Notes under the pieces: model-generated
Told to the model about the DNA's origin: nothing
The model's input: the letters and a program-made list of their open reading frames with translations, nothing else
The model's database searches: none
Assembly: GCA_902569405.1 (NCBI GenBank)
Contig: CACFTX010000003.1
Coordinates: 62,001-126,000 of the forward strand
Direction of reading: 5' to 3'
DNA length: 64,000 nt
Source of the DNA: an uncultured Pelagibacteraceae bacterium
GTDB lineage: Bacteria > Pseudomonadota > Alphaproteobacteria > Pelagibacterales > Pelagibacteraceae
Shown here: positions 47,253 to 58,214 of the stretch, one piece after another
How positions within the stretch are numbered: the first letter of the stretch is position 1
Layout: every line of letters starts with the position of its first letter
Position numbers and translations under genes: made by a program

Positions 47253-49322
47253 ATGTTTAAAGTATTTAAAAAAGAAGTAGAAATAGGTGGAAAAAAAATT
47301 TCACTAGAAACAGGAAAAATAGCAAGACAAGCCGATGGAGCAATAATTCTTCAATGCGGCGAAACAGTTGTAATGGCAACTGTTGTAGGTGCAAAAAAAG
47401 TTAATCCAGATATTGATTATTTTCCTCTATCAGTAAATTATCAAGAAAAGTATTACGCTGCTGGTAAAATTCCGGGTGGATATTTTAAAAGAGAAGCAAG
47501 GCCAACTGAAAGTGAAACTTTAATTTCAAGATTAATAGATAGACCAATTAGACCTTTATTTCCTGAAGAATTTAGAAATGAAGTTCAGTTATTACCAACT
47601 GTAATTTCCTATGATAAAGAAAATGAACCAGACGTACTTTCAATCATTGCTTCATCAGCAGCTTTAGCTATATCAGGCATGCCATTTATGGGACCCGTAG
47701 GCGCATCTAGAGTGGGCTTTGTTGATGGAAAATATGTACTAAATCCTACAAAAAAAGAATTAGAAAGTTCAAAATTAGATCTTGTAGTTGCAGGAACAAA
47801 AGATGCGGTCTTAATGGTTGAGTCAGAAGCAAATGGTTTAACCGAGGAAGAAATGCTTAAAGCAGTTAAATTTGGTCATGAAAATTTTGTTCCAATAATT
47901 ACCATGATTGAAGAACTTGCAAAAGAATGTAAAAAACCTGACTGGGTTGTAGAAAAAAAAGATCTTTCAGAAGTTAAGAAAAAACTTGAAAAAGAATTTA
48001 AGGTTGATTTAAACAAGGCTTTTTCAATTAGAGATAAACAGGAAAGATCAAATCTTATTTCTGAAATAACTGATAAAGCAAAAAAATTATTTGAAGAAAA
48101 CGAAAATTATACAGATTTAGATGTTAATTATGAGCTTAAAAATTTAGAAAAAGGAATTGTTAGAACTGACATTTTAAAAAATAAAAAACGTATTGATGGA
48201 AGAGGGCTTGCGGATGTAAGAGAAATCATGTGTGAAGTTGGAATATTACCAAGGACTCATGGTTCGGCATTGTTTACAAGAGGTGAGACTCAAGCAATTG
48301 TAACAACTACACTTGGAACTTCTGATGATGAACAGAGAATTGAAAGTTTAGAGGGTTTGCAAAGAGAAAGGTTTATGCTTCATTATAATTTTCCTCCATT
48401 TTCTGTCGGAGAGACAGGAAGAATTGGAACGGGAAGAAGGGAGATTGGACATGGAAAACTTGCATGGAGAGCAATTAAATCATCTTTACCATCTAAAGAA
48501 AGTTTTCCTTACACATTTAGAATAGTATCAGATATCACAGAATCAAATGGTTCTTCTTCAATGGCAACAGTTTGTGGAACTTCATTGGCATTAATGGATG
48601 CTGGTGTTCCAATAAAGGAACCAGTTGCTGGAATTGCTATGGGATTAATTAAAGAAGGTGATGATTTTAGTGTATTGTCCGACATTCTTGGAGATGAAGA
48701 TCATTTAGGTGATATGGACTTTAAAGTTGCTGGTACTAAAGATGGAATTACATCGCTTCAAATGGATATTAAAATTACTGGAATTACATTTGAAATAATG
48801 GAGCAAGCTTTAAAACAGGCTAAAGATGGAAGAATTCACATTTTAGGTGAAATGAATAAGGCGCTAGGTAAATCAAGAGCAGACGTTGGCAAACATACTC
48901 CAAAAATGGAAAAAATAACTGTAGACAAGAAAGATATTGCTACTGTTATTGGAAAAGGTGGAGCAACTATCAGAGAGATAGTTGAAAAATCAGGTGCCAA
49001 AGTTGATGTTAACGATGAAGGAGTTGTAACGGTTGCCGCACCAGACGAAGAGTCTAGAAATATAGCTTTACAAATTATTAAGGATTTAACAGCTAAAGCT
49101 GAAATGAATAAAATTTATAATGGAAAAGTTATAAAGATTATGGAATTTGGAGCATTTGTTAATTTTCTTGGGAAACAAGATGGCCTAGTTCATATATCAG
49201 AACTTGCTAACAAAAGAGTTGCTAAAGTAACTGATGTTCTAAAAGAAGGTGATGCAGTTAAGGTTAAAGTTATTGGTTTTGATAGAGGAAAAGTAAAACT
49301 ATCTATCAAAGCAGCTGTTTAA
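47253..49322 (+). CDS. pnp: Polyribonucleotide nucleotidyltransferase (PNPase)
   Basis: PNPase degrades RNA 3' to 5' using phosphate. The 689-residue protein has two RNase PH domains ([21 protein letters not shown] near 27; [19 protein letters not shown] near 348), the [33 protein letters not shown] block near 55, a KH domain ([20 protein letters not shown] near 567) and an S1 domain ([30 protein letters not shown] near 621). It ends right after S1 with no acidic tail, so it may lack an RNase E-binding extension. It overlaps the convergent cytochrome gene by four bases. Confidence 0.98.
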   Translation: MFKVFKKEVEIGGKKISLETGKIARQADGAIILQCGETVVMATVVGAKKVNPDIDYFPLSVNYQEKYYAAGKIPGGYFKREARPTESETLISRLIDRPIRPLFPEEFRNEVQLLPTVISYDKENEPDVLSIIASSAALAISGMPFMGPVGASRVGFVDGKYVLNPTKKELESSKLDLVVAGTKDAVLMVESEANGLTEEEMLKAVKFGHENFVPIITMIEELAKECKKPDWVVEKKDLSEVKKKLEKEFKVDLNKAFSIRDKQERSNLISEITDKAKKLFEENENYTDLDVNYELKNLEKGIVRTDILKNKKRIDGRGLADVREIMCEVGILPRTHGSALFTRGETQAIVTTTLGTSDDEQRIESLEGLQRERFMLHYNFPPFSVGETGRIGTGRREIGHGKLAWRAIKSSLPSKESFPYTFRIVSDITESNGSSSMATVCGTSLALMDAGVPIKEPVAGIAMGLIKEGDDFSVLSDILGDEDHLGDMDFKVAGTKDGITSLQMDIKITGITFEIMEQALKQAKDGRIHILGEMNKALGKSRADVGKHTPKMEKITVDKKDIATVIGKGGATIREIVEKSGAKVDVNDEGVVTVAAPDEESRNIALQIIKDLTAKAEMNKIYNGKVIKIMEFGAFVNFLGKQDGLVHISELANKRVAKVTDVLKEGDAVKVKVIGFDRGKVKLSIKAAV

Positions 49323-49600
49323 TTTAGCTTATATATATAATAAGATACATCTTCTATTTCTTTTTCAGAAAGTGTATCTTTAAATGAAGGCATACCATTT
49401 CCTCCATTTTTAACTTGATGAGTAATTTCAGATAATTTTAATTCATTATAAGTTAAGTCTGGAGCCATTCCTGACTGATGACAACTAACACAATTATTAG
49501 AATAAATTTTCTTTCCAGATGATATTTTACTACTGTTAGAATTATTTTCGCCACAGCTAAACAAAAAGACTAGAATAACAATCCCTAAAATTTTTTTCAT
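49319..49600 (-). CDS. Small lipoprotein cytochrome c
   Basis: The 93-residue protein has a signal peptide with lipobox FSC (cysteine 16) and a class I cytochrome c domain: haem motif CVSCH at 37-41 and probable axial methionine in GNGMPSF near 73, with the C-terminal helix [14 protein letters not shown]. It is a periplasmic, membrane-attached electron carrier; the partner oxidase is not in the window. It follows a 37-codon basic gene with a one-base overlap (TAATG), so the pair is co-translated after fabA-fabB-fabI. Confidence 0.88.
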   Translation of the reverse strand: MKKILGIVILVFLFSCGENNSNSSKISSGKKIYSNNCVSCHQSGMAPDLTYNELKLSEITHQVKNGGNGMPSFKDTLSEKEIEDVSYYIYKLN

Positions 49601-49713
49601 TATTTATTCTTCTTTTTTTCTTTTTTTAGTTTTCTTTTTTCTTTTAAAGAAAGTTTGGGTTTTTTCATAACACTTGAGTCTTTGAATGATTTACCACTAT
49701 ATCTTTTCGACAT
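49600..49713 (-). CDS. Tiny highly basic protein of unknown function
   Basis: A 37-codon frame starts at 49713, 23 bases after fabI, and its TAA shares one base with the ATG of the cytochrome gene. The protein begins MSKRYSGKSFKDSSVMKKPK and ends LKEKRKLKKEKKKNK. About half its residues are lysine or arginine, with no hydrophobic core, so it may bind nucleic acid or the ribosome, or be disordered. I do not recognise it. The TAATG junction, which also joins other real genes in this window, supports it being translated. Confidence 0.65.
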   Translation of the reverse strand: MSKRYSGKSFKDSSVMKKPKLSLKEKRKLKKEKKKNK

Positions 49714-49736
49714 ATATAATATTAAGATATTGAATT

Positions 49737-50522
49737 TTAGGTAATATTTTTAGGGTCTGGCATTCCTACTTTGTTATAACCGGCATCTACATAGTGAATT
49801 TCTCCAGTAACGCCACCACCTAGATCGCTTAATAGGTATAAAGCTGAATTTCCAACATCGTAAATATCTACGTTTCTCTTTAAAAAAGAATGATCCTCAT
49901 TCCATTTGTAAAGGAATTTTGCATCTCCAATAGCTGAAGCAGCTAGAGTTTTAATTGGTCCCGCACTTATTGCATTAACTCTAATTCCTTTTGTGCCAAG
50001 ATCTCTTGCTAGGTATTTAACACTTGATTCAAGTGCAGACTTACAAACCCCCATTACATTATAATTTGGAATAGCTTTGTTAGACTCATAAGTTAAAGTA
50101 AGCATACTTCCATTTTTATTCATTATTTTTGATGCTTCTTTTGCAACTTCTGTAAATGAAAAACATGAAATTAGCATACTTCTTAAAAAATTTTCTCTGG
50201 TAGTATTTAAATATTCTCCTGATAATTCTGATTTATCAGAAAAAGCTACTGCATGAACAACAAAATCAATTTGACTCCATTTTAATTTTACATCTTTAAA
50301 AAGTTTTGTTACATCTTCTTTTTTTTCAACATCACAGCTAAATGTTATATTTGAATTTAGTTTTTCTGCTAAAGGAATAACTCTTTTTTTAAGTGCATCC
50401 CCAAGATAAGTAAATGCTAAATCTGCTCCAGCTTCAGCTAATTTTTGAGAAATACCCCAGGCAATAGATCTTTCATTAGCAACACCCATGATCAATCCTT
50501 TTTTACCTTTCATTAAGCTCAT
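49737..50522 (-). CDS. fabI: Enoyl-[acyl-carrier-protein] reductase (NADH), FabI
   Basis: FabI carries out the last reduction in each fatty-acid elongation round. The 261-residue protein has GLIMGVANERSIAWGISQKLAEAGADLAFTY near 9-39, VHAVAFSDKSEL near 90, the catalytic pair in NYNVMGVCKSAL (Tyr-x6-Lys near 154-161) and RVNAISAGPIKTLAASAIGD near 183. It is the third gene of fabA-fabB-fabI, three bases after fabB. This operon facing irr is a typical alphaproteobacterial arrangement. Confidence 0.97.
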   Translation of the reverse strand: MSLMKGKKGLIMGVANERSIAWGISQKLAEAGADLAFTYLGDALKKRVIPLAEKLNSNITFSCDVEKKEDVTKLFKDVKLKWSQIDFVVHAVAFSDKSELSGEYLNTTRENFLRSMLISCFSFTEVAKEASKIMNKNGSMLTLTYESNKAIPNYNVMGVCKSALESSVKYLARDLGTKGIRVNAISAGPIKTLAASAIGDAKFLYKWNEDHSFLKRNVDIYDVGNSALYLLSDLGGGVTGEIHYVDAGYNKVGMPDPKNIT

Positions 50523-50525
50523 AAA

Positions 50526-51737
50526 TTAAACCTTTTCAAAAACTAAAGTTGCGTTAGTTCCTCCAAATCCAAAACTATTGGACATAATAGAATTTAAAGA
50601 TGTATTTTTTTCAACTTTTGTAACTATAGGATATTTTTTTGCTTCATCGTCCATGTTAGTTATGTTTATAGACGCTGATATAAAATTATTTTTCATCATA
50701 ATTAAACTATAAACTGCTTCATGTACTGAAGTTGCTCCTAAAGAGTGACCCGATAAAGATTTTGTAGAACTTATTTTTGGTGCATTATCTTTAAATATTT
50801 CTCCTACAGCTTTTAGTTCTGTAATATCTCCAACTGGAGTTGATGTTCCATGAGTATTTATATAATCAATTTTGTTTCTGATAGTACTTAAAGCCATTTT
50901 CATACATCTTACAGCTCCTTCGCCTGATGGGGCCACCATATCGTAACCATCAGAAGTTGCTCCATAGCCAGTTAATTCAGCATAAATTTTTGCACCTCTT
51001 GCCTTTGCGTGTTCATATTCTTCTAATACCAAAACACCTCCACCACCTGATATTACAAAACCATCTCTAGTTTTGTCGTATGGTCGAGAGGCTTTTTCTG
51101 GTGTGTCATTATATTTTGATGATAATGCTGTCATTGCATCAAACATAGCCGTCATAGCAAAATGCACTTCATCACTGCCTCCAGCAAACACTATATTTTG
51201 TTTTCCAAGCTGGATTAATTCCATTGCGTTTCCAATACAATGACCACTAGTAGCACACGCTGAACTAATAGTATAATTTACACCTTTAATTTTAAACGGT
51301 ACTGCCAACGTTGCTGACGCAGTGCTCGACATTGTTCTTGGCACAATGAATGGTCCCATTTTTTTTGGATTCTTTTCTCTTGTTTTATCTGCTGCCAAAA
51401 TTACATTTTGAATAGAGGGACCTCCTGATCCCATAATCATGCCAGTTGAAATATTGCTTACATCTTTTTCTTCTAAGCCTGAGTCTTTAACAGCTTCTGC
51501 CATAGAGATGTAATTATATGCAGATCCTGGCCCCATAAATCTAATAAACTTTCTATCTACATAATCTTCAAGTTTGATATTAGGTTTACCATGGACATGA
51601 CTTTTTAAATTATATTCTTTATATTCCTCACTAAATGAAATTCCAGATTTTGAATTTATTAATGATTCAAATACTTCTTTTTGATTATTTCCCAGACAAG
51701 AAACAATACCTATACCTGTAACAACTACTCGTTTCAT
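50526..51737 (-). CDS. fabB: 3-oxoacyl-[acyl-carrier-protein] synthase I
   Basis: FabB elongates cis-3-decenoyl-ACP made by FabA, which is needed for unsaturated fatty acids. The 403-residue protein has [15 protein letters not shown] at the start, the active cysteine in [14 protein letters not shown] near 161, and the two catalytic histidines in [13 protein letters not shown] near 296 and [15 protein letters not shown] near 330. The [13 protein letters not shown] end is typical. It overlaps fabA by one base, so the two are coupled. Confidence 0.97.
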   Translation of the reverse strand: MKRVVVTGIGIVSCLGNNQKEVFESLINSKSGISFSEEYKEYNLKSHVHGKPNIKLEDYVDRKFIRFMGPGSAYNYISMAEAVKDSGLEEKDVSNISTGMIMGSGGPSIQNVILAADKTREKNPKKMGPFIVPRTMSSTASATLAVPFKIKGVNYTISSACATSGHCIGNAMELIQLGKQNIVFAGGSDEVHFAMTAMFDAMTALSSKYNDTPEKASRPYDKTRDGFVISGGGGVLVLEEYEHAKARGAKIYAELTGYGATSDGYDMVAPSGEGAVRCMKMALSTIRNKIDYINTHGTSTPVGDITELKAVGEIFKDNAPKISSTKSLSGHSLGATSVHEAVYSLIMMKNNFISASINITNMDDEAKKYPIVTKVEKNTSLNSIMSNSFGFGGTNATLVFEKV

Positions 51738-52240
51738 TATTTAAATAAACCTACTTTCAAATTTTCGGTAGTGTAAATTTTTTTTCCATCAGCTAATAAA
51801 ACTCCATTAGCCAAACCTACTGTAGTACCTTCTTTTATTAAAATTCTTTTCATATCAATTATATATTCAGCTATACTAACATTTTTTAATACTTCACCAG
51901 TAAACTTTACCGTTCCAACACCTAAAGCCCTTCCTTTTCCTGGGTTGCCAAGCCAACCAAGATAAAATCCTACTAGTTGCCACATTGCATCTAAACCCAA
52001 ACATCCTGGCATTACTGGATCTTCTTTAAAGTGACAATCAAAAAACCAAAGATTATCTTTAACATCCAGTTCAGCTTTAATTATACCCTTTTTAAAAGCA
52101 CCTAAATTATCTTTAATTTCAGTTATTCTATCAAACATCAGCATTGGAGGAAGAGGCAATTTTGCGTTACCAGGACCAAAAAGTTCACCATTTCCACAGC
52201 TAATTAACTCTTCGTAAGTATATGATGTTTTTTTCTCCAT
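51737..52240 (-). CDS. fabA: 3-hydroxydecanoyl-[acyl-carrier-protein] dehydratase/isomerase
   Basis: FabA dehydrates 3-hydroxydecanoyl-ACP and isomerises the product, setting the double bond of unsaturated fatty acids. The 167-residue protein has LMFDRITEI near 34, the catalytic histidine in [31 protein letters not shown] near 69-99 (with the later aspartate) and [14 protein letters not shown]. Length is normal. It is the first gene of the fab run and faces irr across an 80-base gap that carries an ICE-like palindrome. Confidence 0.97.
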   Translation of the reverse strand: MEKKTSYTYEELISCGNGELFGPGNAKLPLPPMLMFDRITEIKDNLGAFKKGIIKAELDVKDNLWFFDCHFKEDPVMPGCLGLDAMWQLVGFYLGWLGNPGKGRALGVGTVKFTGEVLKNVSIAEYIIDMKRILIKEGTTVGLANGVLLADGKKIYTTENLKVGLFK

Positions 52241-52292
52241 ATTTTTTTTAAACCTTAATACTTTATTTGTAATAATTATAATATATAAATTC

Positions 52293-52309
52293 TTTATAAT
52301 TGTTATAAA
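52293..52309. promoter_or_regulatory. ICE-like palindrome between fabA and irr
   Basis: TTTATAA-TTG-TTATAAA is a perfect 7-3-7 inverted repeat, 11 bases before the irr ATG at 52321. It has the layout of the Irr-bound iron-control element TTTAGAA-N3-TTCTAAA, with one change in each arm. A TATAAT (52295-52300) lies inside it, so a bound protein would block that promoter. It fits autoregulation of irr and possibly control of fabA. AT-rich palindromes arise easily here, so the match gains weight mainly from the similar site before katG. Confidence 0.55.
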
Positions 52310-52320
52310 TTAGGCAAAAA

Positions 52321-52737
52321 ATGGAAAATAAAGACATTTTTATAAAAAAATTAAGATCCTCAGGACTTAGACCCACAAGACAAAGAATTGAAATTTGTAA
52401 AGTATTGTACGATAGAAAGAAAACCTTTCATTTTACAATAAACGATTTGTCTAAAATCCTTAAAAAGAAATCGAATGAAAAGATTTCATTAGCAACAATC
52501 TATAATACTGTTTGTGCTTTTAAAAATAGAAATTATTTGAAAGAAATTTCAATTAACTCAAGTAAAAGTTATTTTGACACCAATGTTTCAAATCATCATC
52601 ATTTTTTTAACGAAAGTACTGATGAACTTATAGATTTAAAAAATGAAGATGTAGGAAATATAAAGTTAAAAAAAAAAATACCAGGAAAAAAAATTAAATC
52701 AGTCGAAGTTTTAGTTAAAATTCAAGACAATAATTAA
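52321..52737 (+). CDS. irr: Irr-like Fur-family iron/haem response regulator
   Basis: The 138-residue Fur-family protein has the winged helix (RPTRQRIEICKVLY, KISLATIYNTVCAFKNRNYL) and NHHHHF-type haem-binding histidines in NVSNHHHFFNESTDELIDL near 89-107. The N-terminal haem motif of Bradyrhizobium Irr (GCPxHD) is absent, as in many other Irr proteins. Its place divergent from fabA-fabB-fabI is the standard site of irr in alphaproteobacteria. Irr represses or activates iron and haem genes when haem is low. katG, a haem enzyme, follows after 60 bases behind a similar operator. Confidence 0.88.
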   Translation: MENKDIFIKKLRSSGLRPTRQRIEICKVLYDRKKTFHFTINDLSKILKKKSNEKISLATIYNTVCAFKNRNYLKEISINSSKSYFDTNVSNHHHFFNESTDELIDLKNEDVGNIKLKKKIPGKKIKSVEVLVKIQDNN

Positions 52738-52762
52738 ATTAATAAAGGATATTTTTTCATAA

Positions 52763-55026
<2,264 letters not shown>

Positions 55027-55078
55027 AAAAATACAAAACTTAAAATAAATTTTAAACAAAGCAAAGTTTTCTTGTGAG

Positions 55079-55116
55079 AATGATTATTATTAAAAATGAT
55101 AATGATTACTATTAAA
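55079..55116 (+). repeat. Paired 16-base direct repeat upstream of Cys-rich gene
   Basis: AATGATTATTATTAAA (55079-55094) and AATGATTACTATTAAA (55101-55116) differ at one base and start 22 bases apart, about two helical turns. AATGAT also sits between them (55095-55100), giving a Fur-box-like hexamer series (AATGAT AATGAT TACTAT). It lies in the 136-base gap after katG and 47 bases before the Cys-rich gene. It looks like tandem operator sites; the regulator is not known, though a Fur-family protein is a fair guess. Confidence 0.5.
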
Positions 55117-55162
55117 GATTAAACTTCTTGAAATAAGTTTTTAATTTCTTAAATATAAATTT

Positions 55163-55339
55163 ATGGATACACAAATTTATAATTGTAAAAAATGCGGCTT
55201 ATCAATTTCATCGACTTGCTCAAAATGTGATAGAGTAGTTGATATAAAAGTTCTTGATGATGGTTGTATAGTCCAAACAACAAAATGTTCTGACTGTGCA
55301 AATGTACCAGTAATTAAAGATATTTGTATTAGTCGATAA
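55163..55339 (+). CDS. Small Cys-rich (zinc-ribbon-like) protein
   Basis: A 58-codon frame holds eight cysteines: C8, C11, C19, C22, C35, C42, C45 and C55. Six form three CxxC pairs, beginning YNCKKCG and TCSKCD. This suggests one or two structural zinc sites like a zinc ribbon, or a metal or redox role. The frame is clean, but I do not recognise the family and see no clear ribosome-binding site. It follows katG in the same direction with a 136-base gap containing direct repeats, and could be part of an iron, zinc or oxidative-stress response. Confidence 0.65.
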   Translation: MDTQIYNCKKCGLSISSTCSKCDRVVDIKVLDDGCIVQTTKCSDCANVPVIKDICISR

Positions 55340-55359
55340 TTCATTTTAGCTTAGTATTT

Positions 55360-55821
55360 TTAGTGTACTTTGCCCCAAATGTTTTTTGTTTCAAGCCAAC
55401 CGGTATAATTTTCAGTTTTGACTTTACACCATTTTTTTTTACATTTTTTTACCACTAGCAATCTGCCCTTTTCTAATCTTGCGATGGGTTTAGAAAAATT
55501 TGAGGGTTTTTTAAATAAAATTTTATCTTCAAGAATAATAATAGAATTTGATGATTTTAACAGTGTCCAATGAATCCAGCCACTATTTTTTTTTAAATCA
55601 ATTATTTTTCTAAAATTTTCTTTTTTATCAATAAGTTTAACTGGTAAATTTATTTTTCTATAAATATATTTTACTTCATAATCAAATCCGGGACCGTATC
55701 TGACATTAACTTTGTTTTTTTTTAAAGATAAAAATTTTTCTTGTGAGTTTGCATTTATGCAAAAAAACATTAAACAAAATAATGAAAAAAAGAATAATTT
55801 TTTAATTATTTGCAAATGCAT
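55360..55821 (-). CDS. Exported bacterial SH3-domain protein
   Basis: The 153-residue protein has a signal peptide (hydrophobic to about residue 25, NANSQ cleavage region) and two bacterial SH3 repeats: KNKVNVRYGPGFDYEVKYIY near 34-53 with GWIHWTLL, and LFKKPSNFSKPIARLEKGRLLVVKKCKKKWCKVKTENYTGWLETKNIWG. Such domains bind cell-wall peptides. It resembles the SH3_4-type alphaproteobacterial proteins. Its start codon lies inside the end of the ThiF/MoeB-like gene (16-base overlap). Confidence 0.82.
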   Translation of the reverse strand: MHLQIIKKLFFFSLFCLMFFCINANSQEKFLSLKKNKVNVRYGPGFDYEVKYIYRKINLPVKLIDKKENFRKIIDLKKNSGWIHWTLLKSSNSIIILEDKILFKKPSNFSKPIARLEKGRLLVVKKCKKKWCKVKTENYTGWLETKNIWGKVH

Positions 55822-56561
55822 TCCTTTCTTTTTTTAATTTTAGCTTTTCTAAAATTCATGTTGAGCATATCAACAATTAAAATAAATCCATCAATATTAC
55901 CATTAAGATTTAAAATTTTTTTCAGAACTTCATTTGCTTGTAAACTTCCAATTGTACTGGCTACAGTTCCCAAAATTCCTTCAGCTTCACAGTTTAATAA
56001 ATCATCTGAAATTTTATTTTCCTGATAGAAGCATCTTAAGCATGGAATTTTCTTATTCTTAAAATTAAATGTAAAGATATGTCCATCAAATTTACTAATA
56101 GCTCCACTTATAAGGATTTTTTTATTTTTTAAACAATAATCATTTAATAAAAATTTTGTTTTAAAGTTATCTGATCCATCAACTATATAACTGTAATTTT
56201 TGGCAATTTTTTTAATATTAATTTTATTTAATCTCAATTTGTATGATTTTATTATTGTATTTTGATTAATTAAATTTAATTTTTTTTTCACTACAGTAAC
56301 TTTTGATTTTCCAACTTCTGATGATGAGTACAAACTTTGTCTATGTATGTTTGATAAAGCAATTTTATCATTATCTATAATTCCTATGTTGCCAACACCT
56401 GCTCTAGTTAAAAATTCAGCTGCAGGACAACCAAGACCTCCAACCCCAACAATTAAAACTTTTGAGGATAAAATTTTTTTTTGCCCTAAAACACCTACAT
56501 TTTTTAAAATTATTTGTCTTGAAAACCTTTCTATATAACTTTTGCTTAGTTGTTTTTTCAT
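55806..56561 (-). CDS. HesA/MoeB/ThiF family adenylyltransferase
   Basis: The 251-residue protein is an E1-like enzyme: Arg-Q start YIERFSRQIILKNVGVLGQKKI, nucleotide-binding VLIVGVGGLGCPAAEFLTRAGVGNIGIIDND near 33-64, the adenylation residues LSNIHRQSLY near 68, and a zinc pair CLRC near 176 with a final CIC. It activates the C-terminus of a sulfur-carrier protein (MoaD or ThiS). In alphaproteobacteria genes between dut and the SH3 protein are often annotated moeB. Substrate choice is not clear. It overlaps dut by four bases. Confidence 0.85.
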   Translation of the reverse strand: MKKQLSKSYIERFSRQIILKNVGVLGQKKILSSKVLIVGVGGLGCPAAEFLTRAGVGNIGIIDNDKIALSNIHRQSLYSSSEVGKSKVTVVKKKLNLINQNTIIKSYKLRLNKINIKKIAKNYSYIVDGSDNFKTKFLLNDYCLKNKKILISGAISKFDGHIFTFNFKNKKIPCLRCFYQENKISDDLLNCEAEGILGTVASTIGSLQANEVLKKILNLNGNIDGFILIVDMLNMNFRKAKIKKRKECICK

Positions 56562-56995
56562 TTGCCTGTAGAACCAAATCCTCCTTTTCCTCTAATTGAT
56601 GTTGGCAAACTATCAACTTCTTCTAAATCCATTTTGTGAACTGGCGTTAAGATCATCTGTGCTACACGATCTTTATTATTAATTATAAAATCTTGGTTTC
56701 CATGATTAAAAAGTATTATTTTTATTTCACCTCTATAGTCGCTATCAATTGTTCCAGGAGTATTTAAAACAGATATTTGATTTTTAGCTGCAAGTCCTGA
56801 TCTAGGTCTTATTTGTATTTCACATTCATCTGAAAAAGCAACTGATAAACCAGTTGGAACCAAGCATGATTTATTAGGAGCAAGTTTAATTGGTTCGTTA
56901 ATAAAAGCCATTAAATCCACACCTGAGGCCCCATCGGTTTTATACTTTGGTATTTGAACATCAGGATTAAGTTTTTTTATTAATACTTTTACCAT
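56558..56995 (-). CDS. dut: Deoxyuridine 5'-triphosphate nucleotidohydrolase (dUTPase)
   Basis: Dut cuts dUTP to dUMP and pyrophosphate, keeping uracil out of DNA. The 145-residue protein has all five trimeric-dUTPase motifs: GASGVDLMA near 23, RPRSGLAAKNQI near 64, NTPGTIDSDYRGEIKI near 78 with the catalytic aspartate, DRVAQMILTP near 106, and the closing RGKGGFGSTGK. It lies five bases after coaBC, an order common in alphaproteobacteria (ubiE-ubiB-coaBC-dut). Confidence 0.97.
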   Translation of the reverse strand: MVKVLIKKLNPDVQIPKYKTDGASGVDLMAFINEPIKLAPNKSCLVPTGLSVAFSDECEIQIRPRSGLAAKNQISVLNTPGTIDSDYRGEIKIILFNHGNQDFIINNKDRVAQMILTPVHKMDLEEVDSLPTSIRGKGGFGSTGK

Positions 56996-57000
56996 TAAAA

Positions 57001-58206
57001 TTAATTTAATTGGTCCAAAACCCTATCAACTATCTCATCAGAAATTTCAGATTTTTTCTTTAAAGATAGTTTTTCTTCTTTCATGTTTTTATTTTTATAA
57101 AAAATTGTAACTTCATTAAAATCTGAATTAAAGCCTATAGAATTGTTTGATACATCGTTCGCAATTATCCAATCGCAGTTTTTATCTATTAATTTTTTTT
57201 TAGAATTATTTTCCAAATTAATAGTTTCTGCCGCAAAACCTATAACGAGTTTTGGCCTTAATGAATTATGATTTGATATGTAATTAAGAATGTCTATATT
57301 TTTTTCTAAACCAAGATTTAAATAATCTTTTTTTTTAATTTTTTCAGTATGTTGTTTTTGTACTTTAAAATCAGCAACCGCAGCAGAAAATATAGCAACA
57401 TCAGCAGGTAAATTTTTTTGAGCTTCTTTTAACATTTGGTCGGCAGTTTCTACTTTGATAAAATTTATATTTTTTTCTATCTCTAAGTTTGTTGGACCTG
57501 ATATTAAAGTTGTTTCAAAACCTTTTTTTGATAATGATTTCGCTAATTCATAACCTTGTTTGCCGCTTGATTTGTTAGTTATAAACCTGACTGGATCAAT
57601 GTATTCGCGAGTAGGTCCTGCAGTTACAAGTGCTTTAAATTTTTTATTTTTAGATAAACTAACAAAATAGCCTTCTATTTTTTTGATAATTTTTTCAGGT
57701 TCTGACATTTTGCCTTCACCAAATTCACCACATGCCATATCACCTGATTCCGGACCAATTAAATTAAATCCATAATTTTTTAATTTAGTAATATTTTCTT
57801 TTGTAGAACGATGTTCCCACATTCTTACATTCATTGCTGGCACTAAAAAGATATCCTTGTCGGACGCTAGCATTACTGTTGAAGCTAAATCATCTGAAGA
57901 GCCAGAACTTAATTTAGCTATAGTATTTGCTGTTGCTGGAGCTACAAGTATTACGTCAGACCATCTTGATAACGTAATATGATCCATTTCAGTTTCATTT
58001 TCCAAACTAAACAAATCATCATAAACTTTTTCTTGTGAAAGAGACATAACAGATAAAGGGGTAACAAACTGTTTAGCACTATTTGTTAAAATAGTTTTAA
58101 TTTGTGCGCCTTTTTTTTTGAATGACCTTATTAGTTCTAAACTTTTGTATGCAGAAATTCCTCCACATATAATTAAAAGTATTTTTTTATTTAATAAATT
58201 ATTCAT
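57001..58206 (-). CDS. coaBC: Phosphopantothenoylcysteine decarboxylase / phosphopantothenate-cysteine ligase
   Basis: CoaBC makes 4'-phosphopantetheine for coenzyme A in two steps. The 401-residue fusion has the FMN-binding CoaC half (KILLIICGGISAYKSLEL near 8, the histidine-region ATANTIAKLSSG and PAMNVRMW near 125, catalytic cysteine in DMACGEFGEGKMSEP near 158) and the CoaB half (VTAGPTREYIDPVRFITNKSSGKQGYELA near 195-223). It lies eight bases after ubiB on this strand. Confidence 0.97.
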   Translation of the reverse strand: MNNLLNKKILLIICGGISAYKSLELIRSFKKKGAQIKTILTNSAKQFVTPLSVMSLSQEKVYDDLFSLENETEMDHITLSRWSDVILVAPATANTIAKLSSGSSDDLASTVMLASDKDIFLVPAMNVRMWEHRSTKENITKLKNYGFNLIGPESGDMACGEFGEGKMSEPEKIIKKIEGYFVSLSKNKKFKALVTAGPTREYIDPVRFITNKSSGKQGYELAKSLSKKGFETTLISGPTNLEIEKNINFIKVETADQMLKEAQKNLPADVAIFSAAVADFKVQKQHTEKIKKKDYLNLGLEKNIDILNYISNHNSLRPKLVIGFAAETINLENNSKKKLIDKNCDWIIANDVSNNSIGFNSDFNEVTIFYKNKNMKEEKLSLKKKSEISDEIVDRVLDQLN

Positions 58207-58214
58207 CGATCGAA

